DNA of 64,000 bases from Manduca sexta (taxonomy: Eukaryota > Arthropoda > Insecta > Lepidoptera > Sphingidae): the NCBI RefSeq assembly GCF_014839805.1, contig NC_051118.1, positions 8,982,391-9,046,390 on the forward strand, in the 5' to 3' direction. Made by a program: the position numbers and the translations under genes. Position 1 is the stretch's first letter; every line of letters begins with the position of its first letter. This document shows, piece by piece, positions 11,358 through 24,500 of the stretch. Below the pieces are notes generated by a model. That model was not told where the DNA came from. It made no database searches and saw only the letters and a list, made by a program, of their open reading frames with translations.

Positions 11358-13397
11358 CTAAACGTCAGCCGAATGCGCGTCCAACCAGGAGCGCACTGCT
11401 GCAGAGGAGATTCTCGTGAATATCGTTGGGCTTAAGGACGCTGTACAGTTAGCAGCCGTCCATCCCGAAGTGACACCCCATAATCCGTCGTTAGCGATAA
11501 CTGGAGCACCTACGTCGGGCTAGAAAGGTCAAAGGACAAATTGTCAATTAAATATAATGTAACGGGTCTTCTTAAAACTCTATTCCAAGAAGAAAATTAT
11601 TAAAAGTAAAATTATCATATTATTCAAGTAAAAGTTTGGTAACATAACTCATTTCTTTAATAAGTATTTCTATTTATTTTTTTATAATAGGTAAAAATTC
11701 TCTTTATAAACTTGTCTAACTAGTTTCAAAGAACAACTTAAAATTAACTACAGACTTCTTAACAATATTACATAAAATAAAACAACAGCACAATCAATCC
11801 CCTCTCTATAAGGAAAAAAACAGCAAATCGGAAAAGAAGAAGATTCCAAATGTGTAGCAAAGATACCAGGGTGTCATAACAAAGTAGAGTTACCATACAC
11901 GCGCTGTGGTGTCGAGCGATAGACTTCAAACACAAACTAGATTCGTCCAAAGTTTCGTTCGCGGCCGCCACCATGACCGAGCATTCGTCCCATGGTATCA
12001 TTTTTTGAGTGGACACTCTCATACTGCTTTGTTTCAAACGTTCCTTTGCATATTTTGGTAGGACTTTGCCTTTGATCTATAATTAATAGAATTACAATAG
12101 TGAAAGGGATCTTTTATTAAATATTATTTTAACACTGAGTACTATCTGGCAGGAAACACAAAAGTAATAAGCAAGCTTCAAAAAATTGTGCACACGAGTC
12201 TTTAATGTAACGTAGATATGTATGGAGGCGGTTATTAGTAAAGGATTTTTAGAAATTCATCCTCTTTGGAGATAATTAAACTTCAAAAAGCACATGGGTA
12301 GAGCAAAAGTCCTATAGCAAAGGGATGACTAAACTTACGGAATCAAAATAAATCTGAAATTATTACACAGAACACAAATAAATTCTAAATTTAAAATATA
12401 TTTTGTTAGAAGATTATTGCGTAAGTTTTAAATAATTAATTCACTTTGAATGGCATTTACCCGCGTAAGTTTTAATTCGGCTTCGTGCACTTTATGATAT
12501 TTTTGTAAATCGTATTTATTATATCAACGAGTGGATATGATTAAAAATATATTGGCCTACAATTAACTTACCACTATCCTCGGCCAATAAGTTGTCATGA
12601 ACTTGGCACTGATGACTTTGGCCGTAACTTTAGAAAGTTTTATCGGCTGTACGACTTGTGAATAGTGTACTAGCGCCGCCATGCGCAACAAACACAAGTC
12701 GAAACTCGGCTTTCGGTACACGTACGACGGGTGTATTTCGAAATGTTTGATCGGTTTTAAAGAACCACCTCTTTTGCAGTCCACCGACCCTAGTCGCACT
12801 CGGAACAATTTGATCGTTTCTCTTACACTGAAAAAAAAAAACTATTTGTACGATGAAAAGGACATAACGAAGACAAGGGGCAAATGAGTACGTCAGAAAG
12901 AGATGAACATACAATCTTGGACAAATTGGCTTACTTATAAAACTCACTAGCGGAGCTCAGTATCCATCTCTTGTTAACTAATGCGCCTGTGGCATAGTGA
13001 GCACCCTTTCTTTGTATGGATACAGAGAATGGGTAACCGATCAATAGGTTTTTGTCTTCGTCACTTTCTTCGGATATCGTGAAAACCTGGTGATTGCAGC
13101 GCGTCGGAGCCATTTTGTTTTCAACTGCCCAAGATATAATTATAATTTAATTTCAATTAATTAGTTATGTAGTTTTAAAATATTACATTTGAATTGCGAA
13201 AACTTACGATCTTTAAGTTCTTTAGAAGTCACATTTTTGATCAATTTAATTCTCTTAGGTTTTTCTTTCGTGCTCGAATTAAAAACTTCATTAAATATAT
13301 CACCTTCATAGCTTTCTACACTGTAATAATCTATTGCACTATAATCTTGACATGAAATTAAATTAATTACAACAAATACTAATAATAAGCGATACAT
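11358..13397 (-). CDS. Secreted serine protease homolog (catalytically dead), SPH-1
   Basis: Five exons join in phase: 13208-13397, 12935-13124, 12572-12827, 11894-12076 and 11358-11519, giving 326 aa. I chose the ATG at 13397; the frame also opens from an upstream TTG, which is not used. Residues 1-18 form a signal peptide (hydrophobic, ending near SCQ). An acidic and then lysine-rich stretch leads to a chymotrypsin-fold domain from about residue 90. The catalytic His position is Ser123 (WILSSASEF in place of W-x-L-T-A-A-H-C-F) and the adjacent Cys is Glu124. Asp170 is retained (SFDLCLLR). The GDSGGP site reads PDVGAP, so the nucleophile is Val276. The Cys partner of the His-loop disulfide is also gone, so loss is coordinated. 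It should therefore not cleave peptides; a regulatory or binding role is inference. It is divergent with SPH-2. Confidence 0.85.
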
Positions 13398-14122
13398 TGC
13401 TAACAAATTTAGAGGTAAATAAATATATAAAATATACTAGGTTATCATAACAATGAGAACATTGTGTTGGCTTTATTTCCAACTAAACGCACATCGTGTC
13501 GAAGGAGATGTATAAATACTGAAGAAAATAAATAAAAAAACTCAGCCTATCCCGACGTTAAAAAAAAGTAATTTGGAGAACAATAGAAAGATAAGCGATT
13601 TAAAAAATAAAGATGTTAATGTTAGCATGGTTAATGTGGACGATAACAACAGATGAATCTAGGAACACGTTATTCTATATTATTTTTTGCAGGAAATGCA
13701 GGAAAAAAATATGTTATCTAATTTTAATAAGAATATTCTATTGAATAGACTGTCACCTTAAACAGGGGCTTCATTGAGATTAATTTCTTTTTATATAATC
13801 TTACTTATTTCATATAATCGGTAAATTTTACTACGTCAATAAAACATTTACATTGTTACGTAGCCTTTAAAGTCACTTTAATTGTTTAGTTTAAGTTCTC
13901 CTGTTACCCCTATTATGTTTATAACTTACCATTTCGAACAATAGCTTGGAAATTGTTTTCCATAAATATTTAGTTTCCTAAACTAGCGGCAAAGGAAACT
14001 ACTTTACATCTCAAAACGATTTGAAAGCAATAGAAACAATGTGAATAACAGAATATGTCGATAACACAATCACGAATTCGAAATAAGTGGAGCAAGTGAA
14101 AGAACATTGGAAACTGTATAAA
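13398..14122. promoter_or_regulatory. Shared intergenic region between the two divergent protease homologs
   Basis: 725 bases separate the two start codons, which point away from each other, so both promoters should lie here. On the minus strand a TATA-rich stretch (about 13410-13435) sits just above the SPH-1 start. No comparable element is clear for SPH-2. Co-regulation is a guess from the layout. Confidence 0.4.
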
Positions 14123-17100
14123 ATGAAGTGTTTTTTAGTTTTATTTGTTGTTAATTTTAGTCATAGATTTGTTGAAAGCGGTGAGATATATTATTAATTT
14201 CCAACAACCACGTAATATAACATGATTGCATGTTTAAATAAAGAATATTTTGACATTTGCTTCGTTCTAAGTCATTTATAAAGATCAAATTATTAATTGA
14301 TTTACATTGATTGTGTCAAAAATATCTATAAAATGACCCTCAGCATCTACAACCACGAAAGCGGAGTTGGAGTGCGAGTTCCCTCCTAAAATGGAAGAGG
14401 ATCTTACGCACATACGGAGGAAGCGATTAACCACAGAGACTGGCCTGGTTTGCTTGGAAGACTACCCCTACACGGTTTCTGTTAGGTGATATATCATAAT
14501 TTCCATTGTTTCCTGATATAATTATCTATTTCGGCTAGTCTGGTTTGATTTTCCGGGGATAATTCTGTGTAAAATTGTACATCACCGTGATCTTGATCGA
14601 TTCAAATACTACTTTACGTTGCTTTTTTATAAGAAGGTACACAGATGAAACCTGATTGCTGTAGACGAATATGTCAGGGTTTATCTCTTTATATCTGTTT
14701 GCAGATTGCACGGAAAACATTGGTGTGGCGGCGCTATTATTGGCAAATATTGGGTATTAACAGCAGCGCAGTGCTTTGATTAGTAAGTATTGATAAACTT
14801 CATCCAATTTTTAGTAAGTATAGTTAAACAAATATTAAGTTTAGGTCTCATTAATTTACTAGTTATCTCTCTGTGTATTTTACCGACTCTTCCATGGAAA
14901 GTGTTTGAAGGACTGTTTAATATGGTGCCTGTCGCAACATTTTTCCACCGAATCACTCGCCACTGCAGTGGAGTTCATCCATACTACCTGGATCCTATCC
15001 GTAGTAGTACGATGTGTTTTCAACTTTTCATCATTCCTTCCTGCCGCGCATCTCCCGGTAAGCAACAGTTTGACTATGCCTTTGGCATTGCAAAATCCAT
15101 GGCAGCGAATGCTGCTTACCATTAGGCGGACCGTTTGCTCGTTTGCTTACTAAGGCAATGAAAAAAAAAGGAATAAAAAGTCCTTTAAATCGTAACACAT
15201 CAGTGTATTATAGTAAAAGATATTGTGATAGTAACTATCCAACAAAACTTGCATACATATGTCCTATTTATTCTAAATTTGTAGCGTGACAAAGGAAGAA
15301 GTGTCCATACGCATTGGGTCTGTGTTCCGGGACTTTGGCGGTAGGATTCTATCTGTAATGGACATCCGGCGGCACCCCAACTACAAGATGGACCAATACT
15401 ATCCGGAACACAACCTTGCAATGGTGAAAGTAAGTAGGCTATGAAAGGAGTTTTCATTTCGTAAGTTTTACTCTCGTAAGTTAATAATGAATAATTTACG
15501 AATTTAAACTTGGTCAGTTGGTTACAGAATACGTATACTACTTAATACTGGGCTATCAAAATGTGTTTTCATTTTGTAAGTTTTACTCACGTAAGTTATT
15601 ATCGAATAATTTACGAATTAAAACTTCGATAGCTGGTTACAGAATACGTAAGTCAAATAAGTACGTTTGTTAAAGCAACTAATTTGAGAAGTTTACCTTC
15701 GTGATTTAACCGTAAGTAACTTACGTAAGTAAAACTGCACAAATGTGATTTGGTTCTACACCCAATATTATTCTTATACATATTAATAATGTTATTAGAA
15801 ATAATTATTATAAGGAGATAATGCTTATGAGATGAAGAATTGTTTTGGATTCATTGAGTTTTTAAAAATAACTCGATATAGTTTTAAAAACGTAATGTAG
15901 AATGGATAACGTATTACTATATTATATCTATCGAGATATAATATAAGCGTATAAGTACGTTTTCAATTCCATTTTGGAACATGAAAATCTACCGCGCCAT
16001 TCTCCGTTGTAAAATCTAATGCCATCTCGTAGGTCTTGTATATTGTTCGCGGAACCCTTTCCCTTTTCACTGAAATAGATCTCCTGATGTATTTTGTTCT
16101 CCTAGTATTTACAGGTGGATATTAAATTCCTGTAAGCCCCAATACATGGTGTTGTGACGTCAGTGTCTTTTATAACCATCGAATAAATCAGATGAAATAG
16201 CTAAATCGACATTTTCTGTCTATCTCACAGTATCCTCACTAGTTCTTCTCCAATATTAAGGTGGTAGCTCAAGGTCCATTTTCATACATTTTGTTTCGGC
16301 TTTAATCTGGGTAACTAAACAAGTATTGGCAAGTAAAGAATTTAAATTCACGTCTAGTTAGTGATTAGTTCTCGCAGTTGAAGAAAAATGTAAAAATAAT
16401 TAATAATCATGGATATTTCTGCCTTTAAAATTTCGTCATATTAAATTTTAAAGGCCGAAATATCCATGATTATTAATTATTTTTACTTTTTTATTTAAAC
16501 TCCCAAAACTTATCCCTAACTCCCCGTGAATTTAAATTCTTTACTTGTTTAGTTACAATTAAAATGGACCACATCTTCTTAATTTAATGCTTTCCTGGTG
16601 GTCTAGGTGAATTTGCCGATTACTCCTACGAGCCGCATGCAGCCCGTGGCGTTGGCGGTGGCTGACGCTGACCTACCTCCACTCTTTGGAGAGACGGTGG
16701 TCACTGGATACGGATCTGTGGTAATGTCGTAGAAGTTTGTAAAGCACATCATTACTTTATGAAAAAAAAAACATATAGAAATTAATTTCGCTTGGTTAGT
16801 TACAAATAAGAAAATTATTAACTCATCTTAAATGTCAAATAATTCTAGTGCTTCAACTACTGACTCTCAGTTTCTCCTCCAGGTGACAGGACAAATTCGC
16901 GAGGGCGAAAACCAAGAGCTCCGACGAATGATTGTGCGTGAAATTCCTCGCGCAGAATGCAGGCTGGTCTACGGCAACGATTACCATCTCCAACACGACA
17001 ATATGTGCCTGCAGAGTGTTATCAAAGGAATCGCCTTATGTGCGGTTAGTTGGCAGCTTTTATTTCAGAACCTGACATACCGATTGCGGACGAAGTCATT

Positions 17101-17802
17101 TATAATGTTTTTAAATGACATGCCAAACTGCTCCGTCCTCTACTCGCGAATAATTCATACTAGTGTCGTGGGCCGTGGCCGACTATTTTACGTTGATTAT
17201 GGCTGTCACGTGATATGAAGTTTATAAACAACAAGGCGAAACGTTGACGGGCAGTACTGGCAGCGTAACACCCAGCTATAAATATAAGTATCATAAAAGA
17301 ACCAGGATGACGTCAATAAAGTTTGAATTGTACTCTGTGTGTACCAGGGCGACACAGGCGACCCAGCGGTTCACTTCAGCGGCATGAACCGCGCGGGGAC
17401 GTTGTACGGCATAGCACTGTTCTCAGGCACTGAAGAATGTGCCTACAAGTCTAAACCTGGGATATTTGCGAAGGTATGAGTAGAGAGTTAATTTTTAGTT
17501 ACTTATACCAGCTGAAATTGTTAGATTTTACTACTATAAATTTCCTTAGTCTCTGCTTTCTTAAACCAAGGACGTGGGTTATTTTTTCTCAATGGGCCGA
17601 CGAATTTATAGGTTGAGCCGAAAACATGTGTTCTATTGTCTGTCCTGCAATGATCAGAGCTACTTAGGTACATTCCATTATAAAAATAATTTCCTTTCAG
17701 GTGTCTTATAGCCGTCTGTGGATTGATAAAGTTCTTGGCGAAATATCAGAGCACACGGAAAGCGCAGAGAGTGGTGAAAATGCCATCCCGCTCGATATAT
17801 AA
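14123..17802 (+). CDS. Secreted serine protease homolog (catalytically dead), SPH-2
   Basis: Eight exons join in phase: 14123-14180, 14344-14485, 14705-14782, 15285-15429, 16607-16720, 16883-17044, 17348-17473 and 17701-17802, giving 308 aa. A signal peptide occupies about residues 1-19. The chymotrypsin-like domain keeps the CGG...AAxCF disulfide loop (Cys74/Cys90), but all three catalytic residues are replaced: Gln89 for His (TAAQCF), Asn136 for Asp (HNLAMVK) and Thr236 for Ser (GDTGDP). Each change is conservative in shape, unlike SPH-1. Exon 6 uses a GTTAGT donor. A TTAA-flanked MITE (16256-16582) and another repeat (14905-15157) sit in introns. An AATAAA signal lies 11 bases past the stop. 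A gene of the S1A fold is certain; the biological role is unknown. Confidence 0.88.
14905..15157 (+). repeat. Retroelement-like repeat in an SPH-2 intron
   Basis: The segment ends with CTTACCATTAGGCGGACCGTTTGC...CTACTAAGGCAATG-like sequence and an A-run. This resembles 3' ends of lepidopteran non-LTR elements that close with 'ccatcaggcgg...gctcgtttgcc' (recalled, not searched). Frames of 80-111 codons inside it carry no family signature. Confidence 0.4.
15430..15735 (+). repeat. GTAAGT-rich imperfect tandem repeat directly after an SPH-2 exon donor
   Basis: Two imperfect copies (period about 115 bases, starting about 15451 and 15566) share TTTTCATTTYGTAAG, CGTAAGTTA, GAATAATTTACGAATT and GGTTACAGAATACGTA. 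GTAAGT, the consensus 5' splice sequence, occurs eight times here, at the true donor (15430) and about 15461, 15476, 15577, 15592, 15647, 15713 and 15726. Confidence 0.65.
16256..16582. mobile_element. TTAA-flanked palindromic MITE
   Basis: It is flanked by TTAA on both sides (16256-16259 and 16579-16582). The outer arms (AAGGTCCATTTTCATAC..., GTAACTAAACAAGTA) reappear inverted at the right end. A second inverted repeat around TAATCATGGATATTTC forms a central hairpin. A relative with different internal order is at 32418-32680. TTAA targets suggest piggyBac-like mobilisation, but there is no transposase here. Confidence 0.65.
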
Positions 17803-17812
17803 AATGTTATGA

Positions 17813-17818
17813 AATAAA
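17813..17818 (+). terminator. Poly(A) signal AATAAA of SPH-2
   Basis: AATAAA 11 bases after the TAA stop at 17800-17802, followed by a T-rich stretch. The short distance implies a very short 3' UTR. Confidence 0.6.
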
Positions 17819-18431
17819 TTATTTGATTGTTACGAGTATTTTAATAATTATTTTTAGTATGAATGTGAAGATTTTTTGAGTAGGTGATAATGTATGTACC
17901 AGTTATAGCTATTATAGTATATCGACTAAATCAATTAATCAAAACGCAATAAATTGCACTGAATTACAATTAGGTTTCAATAAAAATCGTTACTAGAGAT
18001 AAAATATTCTCAATATATTATAATATGACGCTCGTAAGTTTTGTTTGAATAGTGTACTATTACATTATGCTTAAAAATAGAACATAAGATATGAAACACA
18101 AAACAGTCAGCTGTCAGATGACATCCGTCTAGTGTCAACGCATTGAAATTGTCAAACAAAAAAATAGGTTATGTTTGGATAAGGTAAAATTACGTATTTA
18201 CGTAATTATTTACCATTTACCTCACTTAATGTTGACTAAAAACCAACCGCAACCTCATTTTACTTTATAGTTTTGTGCAAAATGTGCCGTTTCGTGCGCT
18301 ATTGTGTGACGTTAGGTCTATTTTAGGACCGTTGATATTTAGGCCGAATCGCGTCCAAAGGTGAAGGTTTTGGATGCAATTAGCAGTTTGATCGGTTGAG
18401 TGCGACCCTCCCGTGTCTCCCGTGCCTTAAT
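17819..18431. promoter_or_regulatory. Upstream region of the RTN4IP1-like gene
   Basis: The ~160 bases before the start codon at 18432 are less AT-rich than their surroundings and probably contain the 5' UTR and transcription start. No TATA box stands out. The rest is AT-rich with no gene. Confidence 0.35.
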
Positions 18432-21400
18432 ATGGACGAGCTAAAGCACCGGGCTGGAGAGAGACTGGAAGCTTTGCATGTAAGTACCTCCTAAATATTC
18501 ATGGATTCCTGGTACATACGCGCGAAAGTGTTGCGTTTATTGACACTTTTTAGAAAGTAAAAATTATTAATTAAAGTTATTTGAAACCAATGATACATCA
18601 TTTATCAAATAGAAATACTGTATTTAATTTTTGTTTGTTTACTGTTTGACACTGAAATGTCATTGGCCTAATTTTGTATAGTGAGCTCAATTACATAACT
18701 TAGACAACTAATGTGTTGTTTGAAACTAGTATTTTTCATCACATCCTAAAGAGAGATATACATTTCTATGCTAGGTCTCAATAAAAATGTTTGCCATTTT
18801 GTGTTACAATTGGTTACAGAAGCAATTGATACTAATATAATTGTTTATGTACATAGTAAAGTCTAGTACTAAATAGGATTTAATTGGCTATACAAATTTA
18901 CAAACAAACCAACTTCATGGAGTGCTTATAGTAAGTATTATTGAAATATAGAAAAGAGGTGATATTTAAATTTATTGAGTTCAGGTCCTAAAGTTGGGCC
19001 TAAATCTTACATTGGTGACAATTATATAAATAGGGTAATATTGACTTTGCATTCCTAAATAAAACCATACTTAACATCATGAAAACAATACTTTACAATA
19101 AGTTACTCAAACTGTAAAAGTCAAATAAAAAAATGTAAGTTTCTAACACAATAAACATCAATAAAAAGTAATTTATTGAACTACTACTACTCTAAGAAAA
19201 TTTGTCCTAGTGGCAATACCAAATTTTCAGAGAGAAATAAACTTAAAAACAAGCCATATTCAATGAAACTACAGAATGAGAAAAGATTTAGAAAAATGAA
19301 ACTGGGATTTTTGGTTTTGGTTTTGGTTTTTTGGATCTTGAAAATATTCATTATTCATGGAAAATATGTGTTATGTTAGCAGAGGTGAAAACAAGTGTGA
19401 GGTTTCTTTTATTAACACAATGTCAAAATGACCCTGTACTGCCAAATATCTTTAAGATTTTACAAGATAACTCATAACCTAGTTATGATTAGATAATAGT
19501 TAAAGCATATTGCAATGGTGTTGAGATTGAGGGCGGGTACAATGTTTCATTTTGATCTCTAAAAAGTACTTTACTTCATTCTACATATTCATATTTGTAC
19601 AATGTTTAGGAATGCTGTTGGAATGCAATGATTTGTTAGAAACCATACTAATATTATAATTTTCTAAAAATGTTTGTATTTTTGGTACATTCATTGACAT
19701 ATATTCTATAGACATGAATGTCCATATAAACTATTTGTTCAAAATCTGAACTAAAATGGCAACCAAAACATCCCTATTATCCCTATAACCTATTTATTCA
19801 CTAGAACAACAAATAGAATATTTATTTGACCAATACTTTTTATTCCCATCCACATTTACACTTAGACTCGAGTTCTTATATTATGAGCGTCACTTCGTAC
19901 ATGCGTCAATGTTGAAATCATACTATAATCAGGTGTACGGATTGCAGTATAGTCGAGTCGATCGTAATGAGTGTACAGAACGCCAGATCTAGTATCTATC
20001 GATGGTTAGACTTAATTACAGAAACAACCGAATGGATTTCTGTCCTGAATTAACACAATATTAGCTATGTTTTATCCCGGTAATCTTCTCCTATTGGAAG
20101 TAATGTAATTTTATTTTATAATCAGAATTTTTTAATATATGACATAAAACACAGGCATAAGGAGATGGCCTAGTTCAGGGATGGTGACCTTTATTGGTCA
20201 ATATTCTTCTTCATAGTCGTACACTCTTGACAGAGTGATTTTGGTCATGTTTGGCCTGTCTAAAACCTATCGTTTTCGCGATGCGTCGCCATATGCCTTG
20301 ATGTTTGGCGGAGTGGAAGCATTCATTTATATAGAATTAATTTTTGCATTGGTTAACATGCAATAATTTAAAACAAAATTAATAATGTGCCTATGACATG
20401 TCATCCAGGGCCAGCTTTATCCGAGTGCCCTTGACATCCTTTTACATCCCAACAAAGTTTTTGTTTGGCATATTATATGTTTGCCCGAATTATTATATCT
20501 TGTGCCGCCACTGACATGTGTGCCAATGGTTCACCATCCCTGCCCTAGTTACATCTCTGCCTACTCTATCAAATAAGGTGATGTTTGTTACGTATAATAT
20601 ATTATAGATAATTCACTACCAACCATTGTTCTATTTAATATTATTTACTTATATATTCTTAAAATTTTAAAGGAAGCTGCTCGAACAGCTGCAGATTCCG
20701 GCAAATCCAGAGTTCAGGATGTCATCAATCAAACTGCGGAGGCCATTAAAAAGGTATTTATTGTGCTATTTAATGAATATTAGATAATAGAATTTCCCAT
20801 TAATAAATTACTTATTACATCTCCATCAGGGATGTTATGGAGCTCTGTAACCGTAACCGAAACTATCGGATATCCGAAATAAAAATATATCCGCAACCGT
20901 AACCGTATCCGTTATAAAAGTTTCGGATAAGTTACGGATAATAAGTTCCGATAGGTTTTTGTTTCACCGCTCACTTGTTACGTTTCAAATTCATATATAA
21001 GGACAATATGCGTCCAAAGTAATTTTTTTTTATTTTTTTGTACAAGTTAAAGGTAATTTTGCAAAATGTAAACAGTGTGATAAAACTTTTCACGGAGTGG
21101 AGGTGGCACTATTTCACTGAAAATTCATATCAAATTAAAACACAGAGGTTTTCTTAACACCCATGTCACCCAATTAGTTCATCGATAATAATAATCGACG
21201 ATGACGACGAACGATGGTTAGTATTCGTCGCCCTACTGTATTACATAATCTTTTTTTTTATTTATTTTACTTTAATCTAATATCCGTAACCGAAACTATC
21301 CGAAACTACCGGATAATCCGAAATAATTACATATCCGTAACCGTATTCGAAACCGATATAATTTTATTCCTATATCCATATCCGTATCCATATCCGAAAT

Positions 21401-21542
21401 TTCATATCCATAACATCCCTGATCTCCATCTACATTAGCTGATAGTCTAACAGTGGTCATTTATGTTAGCCTAGTACATATTCTGTCAAGGAATGGAATG
21501 AATTTTCCTTTATTTGGCAAATACCGACAAAATCTATATATC

Positions 21543-21578
<36 letters not shown>

Positions 21579-24500
21579 AAAGATAACCGAAAAATTACCA
21601 ACCATTGCCATTTTTTTAATATTGCAATAATTAAATTATATTTATAGATACATGATGAGCATGACACCAACCAATTATTGCAAATGGTACAAGAAACTAT
21701 TTTAAAGGTAAAATGGTAGAATTCAGTCTAAGATATAGTTGATACCAATACATGCTCTCTAATAGTTTGTAGTGTTTCACAAATAAAGTATGCTTGCTAA
21801 AAAGGTTACATAACACATCAACTTTTGATTTAGAGCTCAAAAAATAATGATGATTTTTTTTTTCATTTTCAAATACGTATTTCTTAAAGGTTCTTAGGTC
21901 TCTAAGGCTCACGGTAGGTATTAGAAATATAGCTTATACACAGTATTATGGAAAACAGCTTAAAGCATGCTCACGCTATTTGTAAATCCTAATTGTTCAG
22001 GTTCGCACCTAATAATTGAAAAAGTATTTTACTCCAAATACATTGTGTCAAACACATGAATCTAATGTTTACCTAACAATATAATTAAAGATATTGTTCA
22101 GTAAGTTTTTAAACCATTCTAATTCTGTTGGGTTTTAATTTTATCGGAAAATACCTGCAGATATTAGATTGATTAGAATGTAGAAGTATATTATTAATGT
22201 ACTATCTATAATAGGGTATTAGATTTCCATGGGACTAAAGACTTCGTCCCTTTATCTACTTAGAAAATATAGAATGTAGAAAAGAAACAAAACATAGTTG
22301 AAAAAACAAACAAAATCATTAAATTTAACAGTAGAAAATAGTTAGTACATTTGAAAAGTCTTTATGGCCGTTATGAAGTTACAAAGGTGTGTTTTAAATG
22401 AAAGGTGACAGGACATTGACAATTTGTTTAGAATAACTTCAATCAGCCATGCAGACTGGATTTGGGGCCTTTTTTAATAAACGATCTCAATATATAATCT
22501 TAGATCCAATCTCATGAATAAACCATTAAAAATAAGTCATTTGTAAGCTCATCAAAAATAATTACTGATTGGCCTTTTTTTTGGGTTGGATTGAAAAACG
22601 CGATTGAAATCGTTTTTGAAAAACGCACACAGAAATAAAAAAAACGGCTTTAAATAAAATCACATGTGGCCATTTAGTACCAGGATATCATAATCATCAA
22701 AGAGTTAATAGGTCCGCGACGCGTTCCACGAGTTATGGAACAACGAGCTGATAGTAGAAGGCAGGGAGCGCGTGGTCGAGTGGTCCAGGGAGGCAGTCAA
22801 GAGGATAAAGGAGGGCGCACCGCCCCTGTCGCCGATCGTGCTTTACGAAGAGTTACTTGCGCTGTTTCATGATAGAGGTAGGTTTTATATATTTTATTGC
22901 CCGCGTGAAATGCCCTTTACCGGAATAAAAAGTAGCCTATGTATTAATCCACGAAATTTTCTACCCATGTGCCAAATTTCATCTATTGTTTTGATACTTC
23001 GAATAAACATACAAATATTTTCACAGACTTTCGCATTCATGATATTAGTAAAATTAAGTTTTTTTTTGTCGGAATATAATGGCGTGGCGTTGGATTTGGG
23101 CAATAGAAATAAAGACATTTTCTTTCTGGTGCATCATGATAATTAATAAACATCCATAAATCTGATTCCATATGGAATATAATTTAATCATCTTCACACT
23201 GTTACTCAAGTTCATTTTACATTGTATATATCCTATAGTAATTTAACATCAGAGCCTGTCTTTTTAATTTTGATTTTTAACTATATTATTTTTTATTTAC
23301 TAATTATGTTTACAGTATGGCGGCGCAGTATGCTAATATTTGCGTGCGGGCTCGTTGTGGGCGGCGCGACAGGGCTGGCGGTGGGGCTGCGTGCGGGGGC
23401 GCGACCCCCCACCGGACCTCACGCGCGCGCCCTACACACACACTCCGATCACACTGTTATTCTAGTCGAGGACGCTGTGGCGCCTGGTAAGTCTATTATT
23501 TACAATAGGATGTTGTATTTTCTTAAATTACTCACGCACACGCACACGATATTATTTTTATACTATTCAATGAAAAGACACTGAGTATATCGATCGTCTA
23601 ATGCTGCATTAACTTCTAGTTCAGTAGCAATACATACGAATTAAAATACATTGCACGCCACTACATTGCATTTAACATGAATCATTACTTGACCGGATAA
23701 TCGAACCCAGGATATTGTCCATAGCCTATATACTATATCTACTAATAAAAGTATATAGTATATACGATATACTATCACCTGAGTATGACAATATAAATAT
23801 TCTATTACAGGCGCGGCGGCGGGTGAGGTTCTAGTCAGAGTGCAGGCGTTCAGCATATGCAGTTTAGACCGCAGCACTCTAAGGGGCAGGGGATACCTGC
23901 TGCGCTCGTTACTGACCAGGGGACATGTCACAGTGGGACGAGGGTTTGCAGGTAAATCCTTTACTTAAATACTCCTGGATACTGGTGTTAGGTTTCTCAT
24001 ATGTGAGAGTCGGCTTGGGTAGGTAATGTATTGTATATTTCTGCCGCCAAGCAGCAGTGTGTAGTCACTGTTTTGTTCTGGTTTGAAGGAAATTGTAGCC
24101 AGTGTAACTATTGGACATGTTTACTACACTTCCTCTTTTAATCATCCCTTTTTTGGTATTGCGGATAGGTGATCCATTAATTCACTTGCCTAATATCAAA
24201 ATTATTAATGTTGTCAGGCGTGGTGCTGGACGTGGGTCACGGGGTCCAGGACCTGGAGATGGGCGACGAGGTGTGGGGCTGCGTCAGCGAGTGGAGCGGC
24301 GGGGCGGCCAGCGAGCTACTCACTATACGCAGGTAATTCAAATTTTCAGGCAATTCAGGCTTCATTGTAAATGTAAAAGATTTGGTTTTCTGTACCGGTA
24401 GTGTTTTTGCATCACTCTGTACACGATTAATTAATATACTATATTGCGAATCAACCTGTATACGTTATTTATACAGCGTAACCTTAATAAGGTACAATTA

